In this document: positions 35,283 through 43,508 of the stretch, piece by piece
How positions within the stretch are numbered: position 1 is the stretch's first letter
How the letters are laid out: each line of letters opens with the position of its first letter
Source: Rhodosalinus sediminis
Lineage (GTDB): Bacteria > Pseudomonadota > Alphaproteobacteria > Rhodobacterales > Rhodobacteraceae
Assembly: GCF_003385555.1 (NCBI RefSeq)
Contig: NZ_QOHR01000002.1
Span: 281,074-345,073, forward strand
Direction of reading: 5' to 3'
DNA: 64,000 bases
Position numbers and translations under genes: made by a program
Notes under the pieces: generated by a model
What the model saw: the letters and a program-made list of their open reading frames with translations, nothing else
The model's database searches: none
Told to the model about the DNA's origin: nothing

Positions 35283-36251
35283 ATGAAAACCCGCCTTCTC
35301 GCCGCCGCGGCCGCCGCGGCGCTCGCCTCTCCCGCCGCCGCGCAGGACGGCTGCGGCGAGGTCTCGATCACCGAGATGAACTGGGCGTCCGCCCAGATCG
35401 TCACCGCCGTCTCGAAGTTCATCATGGAACAGGGCTACGGCTGCACCGTCTCGACGGTGCCCTCGGCGACCGTGCCCGCCGTCACCTCGCTCGCCGAGAA
35501 CGCCGAGCCCGACATCGTGACCGAGCTCTGGCTGAACTCCACCGGCGAGGTCTACGCCCGCCTCGAGGAGGAGGGCAAGGTCGAGCCGGTGGCCGATATC
35601 CTCGCCCCCGGCGGCGTCGAGGGGTGGTGGATCCCGTCCTACCTCGCCGAGGCGCACCCGGAGCTGACCACGATCGAGGGCGTCATGGCCAACCCCGAGC
35701 TCGTCGGCGGCCGCTTCAACAACTGCCCCGACGGCTGGGGCTGCCGGATCGTCAACGACAACCTGATCCCGGCGCTCGGCCTCGAGGAGGCGGGCCTCGA
35801 GGTGTTCAACCACGGCTCCGCCGAGACGCTCTTCTCCTCGCTCGCCGCGGCCTACGAGGACGGCGAGCCGTGGTTCGGCTACATGTACGGCCCGACCTCG
35901 GTGCTCGGCAAATACGACATGGTCAAGGTCGAGCTCGGCCCCATCGACGAGGAGATCCACGCCGCCAACCAGAACCAGGACAACCCCGATCCCGGCGTCT
36001 CGGACTTCCCGCCGGCGCCGGTTCTGACGGTGGTGACCTCCGAGTTCCGCGACACCTCGCCCGAGATCGTCGACCTGATGAGCAACGTGAGCTTCGACGT
36101 GGACGTGATGAACGGCCTGCTCGCCTGGAAGGAGGAGAACAACGCCTCCAACGAGGAAGCGGCCGCGTATTTCATCCAGTCGAGCCGCGACATCTGGGGC
36201 GCATGGGTGAACGAGGACGCCCGCGCGAACCTCGCCGGCCTGCTGGAATGA
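35283..36251 (+). CDS. Glycine betaine/choline-type ABC solute-binding protein (OpuAC family), orphan
   Basis: A 322-aa periplasmic protein with signal peptide MKTRLLAAAAAAALASPAAA. The mature start VSITEMNWASAQIVTAVSKF and the ligand region PGGVEGWWIPSYLAEAHPEL, with paired Trp residues, fit the quaternary-amine cage of the OpuAC/ChoX family. GGGAG precedes the ATG. No permease or ATPase gene is adjacent, so it must serve a transporter encoded elsewhere. A strong hairpin directly follows the stop. Confidence 0.88.
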   Translation: MKTRLLAAAAAAALASPAAAQDGCGEVSITEMNWASAQIVTAVSKFIMEQGYGCTVSTVPSATVPAVTSLAENAEPDIVTELWLNSTGEVYARLEEEGKVEPVADILAPGGVEGWWIPSYLAEAHPELTTIEGVMANPELVGGRFNNCPDGWGCRIVNDNLIPALGLEEAGLEVFNHGSAETLFSSLAAAYEDGEPWFGYMYGPTSVLGKYDMVKVELGPIDEEIHAANQNQDNPDPGVSDFPPAPVLTVVTSEFRDTSPEIVDLMSNVSFDVDVMNGLLAWKEENNASNEEAAAYFIQSSRDIWGAWVNEDARANLAGLLE

Positions 36252-36720
36252 GCCTGCCCCGGCGCGGCCCCCGGCCGCGCCGGACCTGCGGAGCCGCCGC
36301 CCGGGCGCGCGGCTCCGCGTCGAACGGGCGGGATGCGCCCCACCGATAAGCTTCACCGGTGAGCGCCAATCCCCGCCGACAGAGGCCCGACGTCACGACC
36401 TGCGACCGCCGTCGCGCGCGACGAAGCCTTCCGGCCTGGGAGAGCATGATCTGCCGCCCGACCGCCGCACGGGTAAGCGCCCCCGGCTCTGAAAACGGCG
36501 CCTCGGGCCTTGGTGGTCGATCCGCCCCGCGCGCCGGCGGTTCGCCCGGGCACGCGCCCGGGCGGCCCATCCGATGCGCGCCGGGCAGCTCCGAAAACGG
36601 CGCCTCCCGCCTGAGCGCCGCCGGCCGGCGCGCCTCTACGTCAACGGATGGCGAGCCCGGCCGCGCCGCGCCCGTCGCCGCGGTGTGCGCCGACAGCCGC
36701 CCAGCGCCCTCGCGCACCCC
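36252..36720. other. Intergenic region of 469 bases with hairpins and a direct repeat
   Basis: No gene is seen. It holds the terminator at 36259-36283, a palindrome TCACCGGTGA (36353-36362), a hairpin GCCCGGGC/GCCCGGGC (36544-36563) and a 14-base direct repeat GAAAACGGCGCCTC at 36491-36504 and 36593-36606. Confidence 0.6.
36259..36283 (+). terminator. Terminator of the betaine-binding protein gene
   Basis: CCGGCGCGGCC (36259-36269) pairs perfectly with GGCCGCGCCGG (36273-36283) around a three-base loop, eight bases after the stop. No T-run follows. Confidence 0.65.
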
Positions 36721-37722
36721 TCAGAGCGCGCGGATGCGCTCCAGCGTCGCGGCGCGCACGGCGACGCCCTCGCGCTGCGCGCGGGCCCGCGCCGCGGCGC
36801 GACCGTCGCCCGGCAGGCGCGCGCCCGGTTCGGCGCGAATCGCCTCGGTCAGGGCGGCGATGCGCGCGGCGTAGGCGCCGCCCGAGCTCGCCGCCGGGTC
36901 CAGCGCGACGAAGCATTGCCCGGTGCGCGGCGGGCCGCCCTTCGGCCCGGAGAAGGGGCTCGCGTCGCGGCCGAGCGTCGCGCCGGTGAGCGCCGCCGCC
37001 ATGACCTCCACCAGAAGCGCGAGGCCCGCGCCCTTGTAGCCCCCCGCCGGCGCCATGGAGCCGGCGAGCGCGCGCTCGGGATCGGTCGTCGCCGCTCCGT
37101 CGGGGCCGAGCGCCCAGCCCTCGGGGATCGCGCGGCCCTCCCGCGCGTGGGCCATGATCTCGGACTTGGCGATCACGCTCGCGCTCTGGTCGATCAGAAG
37201 CGCGACGCCCCCCGCCCCGTCCGGCGCGGCGAGCGAGACCGGGTTGGTGCCCACCACCGGCCGCGCCCCGCCCGCCGGCGCGATCGAGGCCGGCGCGTTG
37301 GTGAAGCCGAGCCCGACGAGCCCCGCCTCCGCGAGCGCGCGCGTGTGCACGCCGAGCACCCCGCAATTGTAGGACTCCCGCACGGCGAGCGCGGCGACGC
37401 CCTGCGTCCGCGCCGCCGGGATCGCCTCGGCGAAGCCCGCCGCGATCGCGGCATGGGCGAAGCCCTGCCCCGCGTCGGCGACGACGAGCCCGGGCCGGGG
37501 GCGCGTGACCTCGGGCACCGCGTCGCCCCGCACCTTGCCGCAGCGCAGGTGCTCGCAATAGACCGGGATGTAGGCGAGCCCGTGGCTCGCCACGCCGTCG
37601 GCCTCCGTCTCGGCGGTGGCGCGGGCGAGCGGCTGCGCCTGCGCGCGGCTGGCCCCCGCCCGGGTCAGCGCCTCGAAGGCGAGCGTCTCGATTTCGGCGA
37701 GCGTCAGCGTCTCGGTGGTCAT
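36721..37722 (-). CDS. Ldh2-family NAD(P)-dependent oxidoreductase (malate/L-lactate dehydrogenase superfamily)
   Basis: A 333-aa dehydrogenase of the fold shared by sulfolactate dehydrogenase, ureidoglycolate dehydrogenase and delta-1-piperideine-2-carboxylate reductase. Catalytic and cofactor regions visible: ADGVASHGLAYIPVYCEHL (about 41-59) with His, GVLGVHTRALAE and APAGGARPVVGTNPVSLAAP. The conserved MAPAGGYKGAGLALLVEVMA near the C-terminus is intact. It is the last gene of a four-gene minus-strand operon (M19 homologue, 564-aa protein, DUF3726 protein, this enzyme). The substrate is probably a 2-keto or cyclic imino acid; unproven. Confidence 0.88.
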   Translation of the reverse strand: MTTETLTLAEIETLAFEALTRAGASRAQAQPLARATAETEADGVASHGLAYIPVYCEHLRCGKVRGDAVPEVTRPRPGLVVADAGQGFAHAAIAAGFAEAIPAARTQGVAALAVRESYNCGVLGVHTRALAEAGLVGLGFTNAPASIAPAGGARPVVGTNPVSLAAPDGAGGVALLIDQSASVIAKSEIMAHAREGRAIPEGWALGPDGAATTDPERALAGSMAPAGGYKGAGLALLVEVMAAALTGATLGRDASPFSGPKGGPPRTGQCFVALDPAASSGGAYAARIAALTEAIRAEPGARLPGDGRAAARARAQREGVAVRAATLERIRAL

Positions 37723-37805
37723 GCGGTCGGTGTCCTTTCGGTGAGGGTCAGGCGGCCGGGGGCGGCGGCGCGGGACGCGCGCCCCCTGCCCTGCCCCGCG
37801 GCGCG

Positions 37806-38447
37806 TCAGTCATTGTCGGTGAGCCCGGCCCCCGCCCCGGCGAGGCGTCCGGCCTGCGTGGCCGGGGCGTAGGTGCGCGCGGCGAAGCGCTCCAGCGCGG
37901 CGCGGGCCGCGGGCCGGAGCGCGGCGCGATAGCCGCGCGGCCGGCCCTCGCCCTGCGGCACCGGCACAGGGCGGCAGGTGACCTCGGCGGCGCGCGCGGC
38001 CTCGCCTGCCTCGGCCGGGCCGAGCGCGAGCGCCCCCGCCGCCACGTCGGCGCGGAACCCGGGCCACGCCACCCGCAGCGTGGCGCCATGGCGCGCGGCC
38101 GCCGCCTGCGCGAAGGGCAGGAGGAGGAGCGGCCACGCGAGATCGGCCAGCGTCACCGCGTGCGGCCCGGCCCCGGCCCGGTCGGCGAGCGCCGCCCCCG
38201 CCGTCACCGGGCAGAGGCAGCCCGCCCGCGCGCGCCAGACCATCCCGCAGACCGGCGCGCGGCGCGCCGGGGGGACGCGGTCGCTCGCAATCAGAAGCCC
38301 GGCCAGCGCCTCGCCCCCCGGAAATTGGTGCGCGCAGAGCCAGCGCACCGCGCGGCCCGCCTCCTCCGCCGTGCCCCAGTCAAGCCCCGCGCCGCGCGCC
38401 GCCTTGCGCGCCAGCGCCTCGGCCTCGCCGAGCGAGAGCGGCGTCAC
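37806..38447 (-). CDS. DUF3726-type protein of unknown function
   Basis: A 213-aa protein starting (GTG at 38447) MTPLSLGEAEALARKAARGAG. The N-terminal half (GTAEEAGRAVRWLCAHQFPG, then EALAGLLIASDRV) has the look of the Ldh2-fold N-terminal helices, and the C-terminus is Ala/Arg-rich. I recall it as DUF3726, found next to Ldh2-type dehydrogenases and the 564-aa protein. No catalytic motif stands out. The start overlaps the stop of the 564-aa gene by four bases (GTGA), so the two are translated together and probably interact. Confidence 0.75.
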   Translation of the reverse strand: MTPLSLGEAEALARKAARGAGLDWGTAEEAGRAVRWLCAHQFPGGEALAGLLIASDRVPPARRAPVCGMVWRARAGCLCPVTAGAALADRAGAGPHAVTLADLAWPLLLLPFAQAAAARHGATLRVAWPGFRADVAAGALALGPAEAGEAARAAEVTCRPVPVPQGEGRPRGYRAALRPAARAALERFAARTYAPATQAGRLAGAGAGLTDND

Positions 38448-40138
38448 GCCTCCGCCTCCGGCCAGGCCCAGTCGTCCTCGGGCAGGTCGTGCAGCTCGTG
38501 CGGGAAGGGCGCGCCGCGGTACATTTCGATGCGCACCCAGCGATCCGAGCGCGGATCGAAGCAGCCCGCCCCGAAGAAGGAGAGCTTCGCGCGCAGCATG
38601 TCGATCGGCATCAGGTCGGCACCGATCGTGTTGTCGCGGATCTCGGCGTAGGGCCGGCGCGCGGCGATCTGCGCGCGGCGCACGGCGGCGCGATGCTCCG
38701 GCCGGCGCAGGAGGAGCTCGGCCACCGGCGCGCCCGGGGGTTCGTCGCGGAGCGCGGCGTGGAGCCGCGCGGCGTCCCGGCCGGGGGCGAGGGGCTGCTC
38801 CCACGGCGCGATCTCCTCGGCCCAGCGCTCGCCGAGGCGGGGCTCGAGCTTCTCCTCGGAGACGTACCAGCACCGCGCCTGCGCCTCGGGCGCGTCCCAG
38901 TCGATGGCGAGCGCCCAGTCGTAGACCTCTTCGAGGAGCGCGCGGAGCGTGCCCGCGGTCATCGTCCCGTCGAGGCCCAGGCCCGTCTCCTCCCCCGCGC
39001 TCATGCACTCCGCGAGGCCGTCCACCAGCGCCCCGTGCGGCTCGAGAAGGAGCGAGACGAGCATCTCCTGCCCCTCCTCCGAGAGCGCGCCCTCCCCCCA
39101 GCGCCAGAGCGCGTCCCACGGGTGATCGCCCGAGAGCCCGGCGGCGGCGACATGGTCCGCGAGCCGCTCCAGATCGGCGCCGAGCGCGGCGAGGCGGGCG
39201 CGCTGCACCGGATGCTCCGAGCGCCAGCGCGCCACGCAGGCCTGCGCGCGCGGCAGCATGGCGCGGAAGCGCGCGGCCGCCTCGGCATCGGCCACGGGCA
39301 GACGGCGCACGCGCGCCAGCGCCTCCTCCCGCGCGGCGATCCAGTTGTTCAGGAGGATCGGATGGCTCACGAGAAAAGGCGCCATGCCGAGGCCGGTGGA
39401 ATTGCCGATCCCGAAGCGCCGGCGCAGCGCGGGATCGAGCGGCACCGCCCGGTCGGGCGCGCGGCGGCGGGCCATCTCCTCGACCATGTCGAGGACGAAG
39501 GCGCGGGTCAGCCAGACCGAGAGCATCTCGGGCTGGAAGGGCGCGGCGAACTCGGGCCGGTCCTCGATCGCGGCGCGGTCGGCGGCGCCGAACTTGCCCG
39601 AGCCGTAGACGGCCGTGGTGCGCATCAGATAGCCCACCGCCTCCACCTGCGCGGGATCGGGCTGACGCCCGGCGGCGAGCGCCTCGACCACGTGGGAAAA
39701 GAGCCGCACCGAGCGGTTGGCGCGGCTCAGCGACAACTCCCGCTCGCTGACGCGGCCGGCCTCCTGCCGGGGCACCTCGGCGCGCAGGCGCGCGATGTCG
39801 TCCTCGGTCGGCACCCCGTCGAAGAGCGTGAAGGTCGCGTCCCATGCGGTCGCGATCACCCGGTCGGAGCGCATCGCGTCCGGCAGGTCGTGGCCGAAGG
39901 CGACGAGCGAATAGCTGCGCTCGGGTCCGTGCATGGTGTAGACGGCCTCGCCCACGCCGCGGGCGTCGATCGCGAAGGCGCGGCGCTCGAAGCGCCAGCC
40001 CTCCCGCCGGAGCCGGCGCAGCAGCACGCGCATGAACGACAGCCGCGTCTGGTGGAGCGCGCCGAGCCGCGCGAGGCGCATGACCGTCGCCGCCGGGCGC
40101 GGCGCGATCGTCTCGGGGCGGCTCGCCGATCCGTCCAT
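38444..40138 (-). CDS. Conserved protein of unknown function, 564 aa
   Basis: A soluble, Arg- and Glu-rich protein with no signal peptide, membrane helix or recognised nucleotide motif. Distinct stretches that look conserved are TTAVYGSGKFGAADR (about 196-210), FGIGNSTGLGMAPFLVSHPI (about 266-285), CWYVSEEKLEPRLGERW and, near the end, IRDNTIGADLMPIDMLRAKL. Such Gly- and Asn-rich loops suggest an enzyme or ligand-binding protein rather than a scaffold. It starts 11 bases after the M19 homologue and overlaps the DUF3726 gene, so it is a core member of this operon. Function unknown. Confidence 0.8.
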   Translation of the reverse strand: MDGSASRPETIAPRPAATVMRLARLGALHQTRLSFMRVLLRRLRREGWRFERRAFAIDARGVGEAVYTMHGPERSYSLVAFGHDLPDAMRSDRVIATAWDATFTLFDGVPTEDDIARLRAEVPRQEAGRVSERELSLSRANRSVRLFSHVVEALAAGRQPDPAQVEAVGYLMRTTAVYGSGKFGAADRAAIEDRPEFAAPFQPEMLSVWLTRAFVLDMVEEMARRRAPDRAVPLDPALRRRFGIGNSTGLGMAPFLVSHPILLNNWIAAREEALARVRRLPVADAEAAARFRAMLPRAQACVARWRSEHPVQRARLAALGADLERLADHVAAAGLSGDHPWDALWRWGEGALSEEGQEMLVSLLLEPHGALVDGLAECMSAGEETGLGLDGTMTAGTLRALLEEVYDWALAIDWDAPEAQARCWYVSEEKLEPRLGERWAEEIAPWEQPLAPGRDAARLHAALRDEPPGAPVAELLLRRPEHRAAVRRAQIAARRPYAEIRDNTIGADLMPIDMLRAKLSFFGAGCFDPRSDRWVRIEMYRGAPFPHELHDLPEDDWAWPEAEA

Positions 40139-40149
40139 GCGCGTCCCTC

Positions 40150-41157
40150 CTATTCGGCCGCCCGCACCTCCCGCGCGGGGGCGCGCGGCCCGAAGCTCGC
40201 GTCGAAGAAGGCGAGCCAGTTGCCCCCCATCAGCGCCGCGACCTCCTCCGCGTCGAAGCCCACGGCGCGCAGCCCCTCGGCGAGGCCGGGGAAATCCCGG
40301 TTGTCGCGGAAGAAGGCGGGCTGCGGCGGGAAGCCGGGCGCCGCCGCGCTGCCCTCGCCGTAGTCCGGCCCCCTGGTCCAGCGCCCGGTGCGCATCCAGT
40401 CCACCACGCTGTCGGGCTGATCCTGGCAGAGATCGGAGCCGATGCCGAAATGCCGGACGCCGAAGCGCTCGGCGGTGCGCGCGACCATCTCGCAGAAGCT
40501 CCCGAGCGTGCAGGCGGAGCCGTCCTTCAGGTGGTGGGGATAGAGCGAGAAGCCCATCATCCCCCCGTTCTCCGTCACCGCGCGGATCACTGCGTCGCGC
40601 TTGTTCCGGAGCGCCGGGTGCCAGGCGTGCGGGTTGGCGTGGGTCACCGCGATCGGCCGCTCGGACAGCGCGGCCGCCTCGATGGTGGAGCGGTCGGCGG
40701 AATGGCTCATGTCCACGACCATGCCGACGCGGTTCATCTCGGCGATCACCTCCCGCCCCATGCGCGTCAGGCCGGGGTCCTCGGCCTCATAGCAGCCGGT
40801 GGCGAGCAGCGACTGGTTGTTGTAGCTGAGCTGCATGAAGCGCGCGCCGAGGCGGTGCCAGACCTCGACGAGGCCGATGTCGTCTTCGATGGGCGACGGG
40901 TTCTGGAAGCCGAGGAAGATCGCCGTGCGCCCCTCGGCCCGCGCGCGGCGCACGTCGTCGCCGGTGAAGCCCTGGAATATCAGATCGGGGAAGCGCTCGA
41001 ACCAGCGGTTCCAGCGTTCGACGTTGGCCACCGCCTCGCGGAAGGTCTCGTGGTAGGCGATGGTGACATGCACCGCGTCGAGCCCGCCCGCCCGCATCTG
41101 GCGGAACACCTTTTCCGACCAGTTGGCGTATTGCAGGGCGTCGATGCGGCAGGTCAT
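40150..41157 (-). CDS. Membrane dipeptidase (M19) homologue lacking key metal ligands
   Basis: A 335-aa TIM-barrel protein of the renal dipeptidase family, without a signal peptide or membrane anchor. Active M19 enzymes have an N-terminal H-x-D and a bridging Glu. Here the first is R4-I5-D6 (MTCRIDALQYANW) and the second appears as Gln85 (FLGFQNPSP). His152 (VDMSHS), His173 (VTHANPHA) and Asp242 (GIGSDL) remain. A di-zinc site of the normal kind is therefore unlikely. It opens the operon with the 564-aa, DUF3726 and Ldh2 genes and may act on a different small substrate with one metal, or bind only. Confidence 0.85.
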   Translation of the reverse strand: MTCRIDALQYANWSEKVFRQMRAGGLDAVHVTIAYHETFREAVANVERWNRWFERFPDLIFQGFTGDDVRRARAEGRTAIFLGFQNPSPIEDDIGLVEVWHRLGARFMQLSYNNQSLLATGCYEAEDPGLTRMGREVIAEMNRVGMVVDMSHSADRSTIEAAALSERPIAVTHANPHAWHPALRNKRDAVIRAVTENGGMMGFSLYPHHLKDGSACTLGSFCEMVARTAERFGVRHFGIGSDLCQDQPDSVVDWMRTGRWTRGPDYGEGSAAAPGFPPQPAFFRDNRDFPGLAEGLRAVGFDAEEVAALMGGNWLAFFDASFGPRAPAREVRAAE

Positions 41158-41234
41158 GCGGTCCCCTCGGCGTTTCGCATCCAGCCTGCCCCGGCGGCAG
41201 GCGGTCGCGCAAACCTCAAGTTCTGAAATCTGCT

Positions 41235-42125
41235 TCAGTCCGCCTGAAGCGCGCCGGCCCAGAGATCGCGCGCCGCCGCGATCCCGTCGGCGAAGGCCCG
41301 CGCGGCGGGGGCGAGCGGGCGCCCGGCGCGGGTGAGAAGATGCACCTCCCGGCGGGTGCCCACCGCCTCGAGCGGCACGAAGGCGACGCCCGTCTCGCCC
41401 TGCGCCAGCGCGAGGCGCGGCAGCACGGTCACGCCCAGCCCCGCGCGCACCAGCGCCAGGAGCGAGGTGGTGTTGGGCACGCGCAGCCCCGCCCCCTCGC
41501 GGATGGGCGCGAAGGCCGGATCGGGGATCAGGTCGCAGAGCCCGTTGGAGATGAAGCGTTCGCCCGAAAGCTCCGCCCAGCCGCAGGCCGCGCGCCCGGC
41601 GAGCGGGTGGCCCGCCGGGACCACCGCGCCGAAGGCGTCGGAGAAGAGCCTGCGCCGCGCGATGCCGTCGGTCTCCGCCGCCGTGGCGAGGCCGATGTCG
41701 GCGCGTTCGCCCTTCAGCGCCTCGACGACGGCGCGGGAATCCATGTCGCGCATCTCGATCTGGACGCCCGCGTGCGCGGCGCGGAAGCGCTCGACGACGG
41801 CGGGCATGATGGCCGTCGCGAGCGAAGGCGTCACGGCGAGCCGGACGACCCCCGCCTCGGCGCGCGCCGCCCCCTCGATCGCGCGCAGGCGGCGGTCGAA
41901 GTGGTCGAGCGCCTCCGTCACCTCGTCCAGCACCATCCGCCCGAGGGGCGTCAGCCGGCCCTTGCCCGCGCCCTCGAAGAGCGCGCCGCCCACCTCGCGC
42001 TCGAACTGCGAGAGCGTCATCGAGACGGCCGAGGGCGTGCGGCCCAGCGCCTCCGCCGCCTCGGCGAGCGTGCCGCGCTCCGCCACCGCGCGGAAACAGC
42101 GCATCATCTCGAGCTTGATCGCCAC
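41235..42125 (-). CDS. LysR-family transcriptional regulator
   Basis: A 296-aa regulator with an N-terminal helix-turn-helix (AVAERGTLAEAAEALGRTPSAV, about 12-34) and a co-inducer-binding domain (about 90-296). ATG at 42125. It is transcribed in the same direction as, and 77 bases upstream of, the M19 homologue operon, and lies 65 bases downstream of the M24 gene. Probably it governs one or both flanking units. The ligand is unknown. Confidence 0.9.
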   Translation of the reverse strand: MAIKLEMMRCFRAVAERGTLAEAAEALGRTPSAVSMTLSQFEREVGGALFEGAGKGRLTPLGRMVLDEVTEALDHFDRRLRAIEGAARAEAGVVRLAVTPSLATAIMPAVVERFRAAHAGVQIEMRDMDSRAVVEALKGERADIGLATAAETDGIARRRLFSDAFGAVVPAGHPLAGRAACGWAELSGERFISNGLCDLIPDPAFAPIREGAGLRVPNTTSLLALVRAGLGVTVLPRLALAQGETGVAFVPLEAVGTRREVHLLTRAGRPLAPAARAFADGIAAARDLWAGALQAD

Positions 42126-42190
42126 GCGCCCACCTCCGCGGCCAGCCTAACGCCGGCCGGCCGCGGGGCGAAGCGCGAAATCGCGCGGGC

Positions 42191-43474
42191 TCAGACCGCG
42201 CGGCCCAGCAGCGCCTCGTCGTAGGGGTAGCGCGACATCTTCGCGATGCCGGTCTCGGTGATGACGACCTGCTCCTCGAGCTTCACGCCGTCGGCCGCGC
42301 CCGGCTCGCCGATGTAGCTCTCGACCGAGACGACCATTCCGGGCTCCAGCACCCCGTCCTTCGAGAAGCGGTCGAAATCCATGTGGTGCGCGACGAGCGG
42401 CGTCTCGCCGTGCAGCCCGACGCCGTGGATGATCGAGGGATAGCGCAGGTCGAGAAAGCGCTCGGGGATCTTCCAGGCGGTCTCGGCAAGCTCGCGGTAG
42501 CCGAGGCCGGGGCGCAGCAGGTCCATGTTGTAGTGAATCTGCTCGAAGGCCATCTGGTAGAGGCTCTGCTGATAGCCCGTCGGCCGGCCGGGGCCGGCGT
42601 GGAACGTGCGCGAGAAATCGCAGTAGTAGCCGTGGCAGCCGATCGTGTCGGTGTCCATCGCCACGAGCTCCCCGGGGCGCAGGACGCGGTCGCTCGCCTC
42701 GTTGAACCACGGGTTGGTGCGCGGCCCGGAACTCAGCAGCCGCGTCTCGATGAACTCGCCGCCCTGCTTGATGACGTTGCCGTAGAGCGTGGCGAAGAGG
42801 TCGTTCTCGGTGACGCCGGGCTCGATCGCCTTCTCCACCTCCCAGACGGCGGCCTCGGTCGCGGCGACCGACTGCGCGAGGCAGGCGATCTCCTCGGGCG
42901 TCTTGATGCGCCGGCAGTGGAGCGTGTCCTGCATGCAGTCGAAGACGTCGAGCCCCTCGGCCTCCAGCGAGCGGACGAGGTTCACCGCCGCGCGGTCGAG
43001 CCCGACCTTCCGGTTGCCGCCGCCGTGGGCGCGCACGAGCTCCGCGATCTCCTGTCCGAAGGGATCGGACGAAACGTCGTCGCGCTGGTTCACCGCCGAC
43101 CAGACGACGTTGGAGGTGCGATGCTCGTCGATGGTCTCGAGCCAGGTCGAGACATGCGCGCTGCCGGGATACTCGAAGAGGATCACCGGCCCCTGCAGCG
43201 GCACGTAGATGTAGCGGGTGGAGTTGCGCAGGAAGTAGCCGAACATGTTGCGCGAGCCGGTGGCGTAGCGCTGGTTGTTCGGATCGAAGAGGACGAGCGC
43301 GGCGTAGCCCTCCTCGGCCATCATGGTCCTGAGCCGCGTCAGCCGTCCGGCGCGCAGGCGCTTCGGGTCGAAGGCCTGCGGGATCGGGTCGGTGTTGCCG
43401 GTGGGCGCGGAGGGCACCACGGGGATGTCGTCGGGCTCGCTGTCGGTCAGCGCCTCGCTTTCGACGATGCTCAT
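42191..43474 (-). CDS. M24-family protein close to DMSP lyase DddP but without its catalytic Asp
   Basis: A 427-aa pita-bread-fold protein: N-terminal domain (about 1-190) and C-terminal metal domain. Its metal residues Asp276, Asp286, His350, Glu385 and Glu400 have exactly the spacing of DddP Asp297, Asp307, His371, Glu406 and Glu421, and GGEFIETRLLSSGPRTNPWF is DddP-like. The DddP catalytic Asp377 falls on Gly356 (HGVGLHGE). A DMSP lyase call is therefore doubtful; an amidohydrolase such as ectoine hydrolase or an Xaa-Pro-type peptidase is possible. It follows the dioxygenase gene by 34 bases. Confidence 0.87.
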   Translation of the reverse strand: MSIVESEALTDSEPDDIPVVPSAPTGNTDPIPQAFDPKRLRAGRLTRLRTMMAEEGYAALVLFDPNNQRYATGSRNMFGYFLRNSTRYIYVPLQGPVILFEYPGSAHVSTWLETIDEHRTSNVVWSAVNQRDDVSSDPFGQEIAELVRAHGGGNRKVGLDRAAVNLVRSLEAEGLDVFDCMQDTLHCRRIKTPEEIACLAQSVAATEAAVWEVEKAIEPGVTENDLFATLYGNVIKQGGEFIETRLLSSGPRTNPWFNEASDRVLRPGELVAMDTDTIGCHGYYCDFSRTFHAGPGRPTGYQQSLYQMAFEQIHYNMDLLRPGLGYRELAETAWKIPERFLDLRYPSIIHGVGLHGETPLVAHHMDFDRFSKDGVLEPGMVVSVESYIGEPGAADGVKLEEQVVITETGIAKMSRYPYDEALLGRAV

Positions 43475-43508
43475 CGGGTCTGTCTCCTTGTGGCGTGGGG
43501 CGCGGGCG

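Noticed and set aside
42191..43474. DMSP lyase DddP
   Set aside because: Metal ligands fit, but the catalytic Asp position is Gly356, so the specific activity cannot be claimed.
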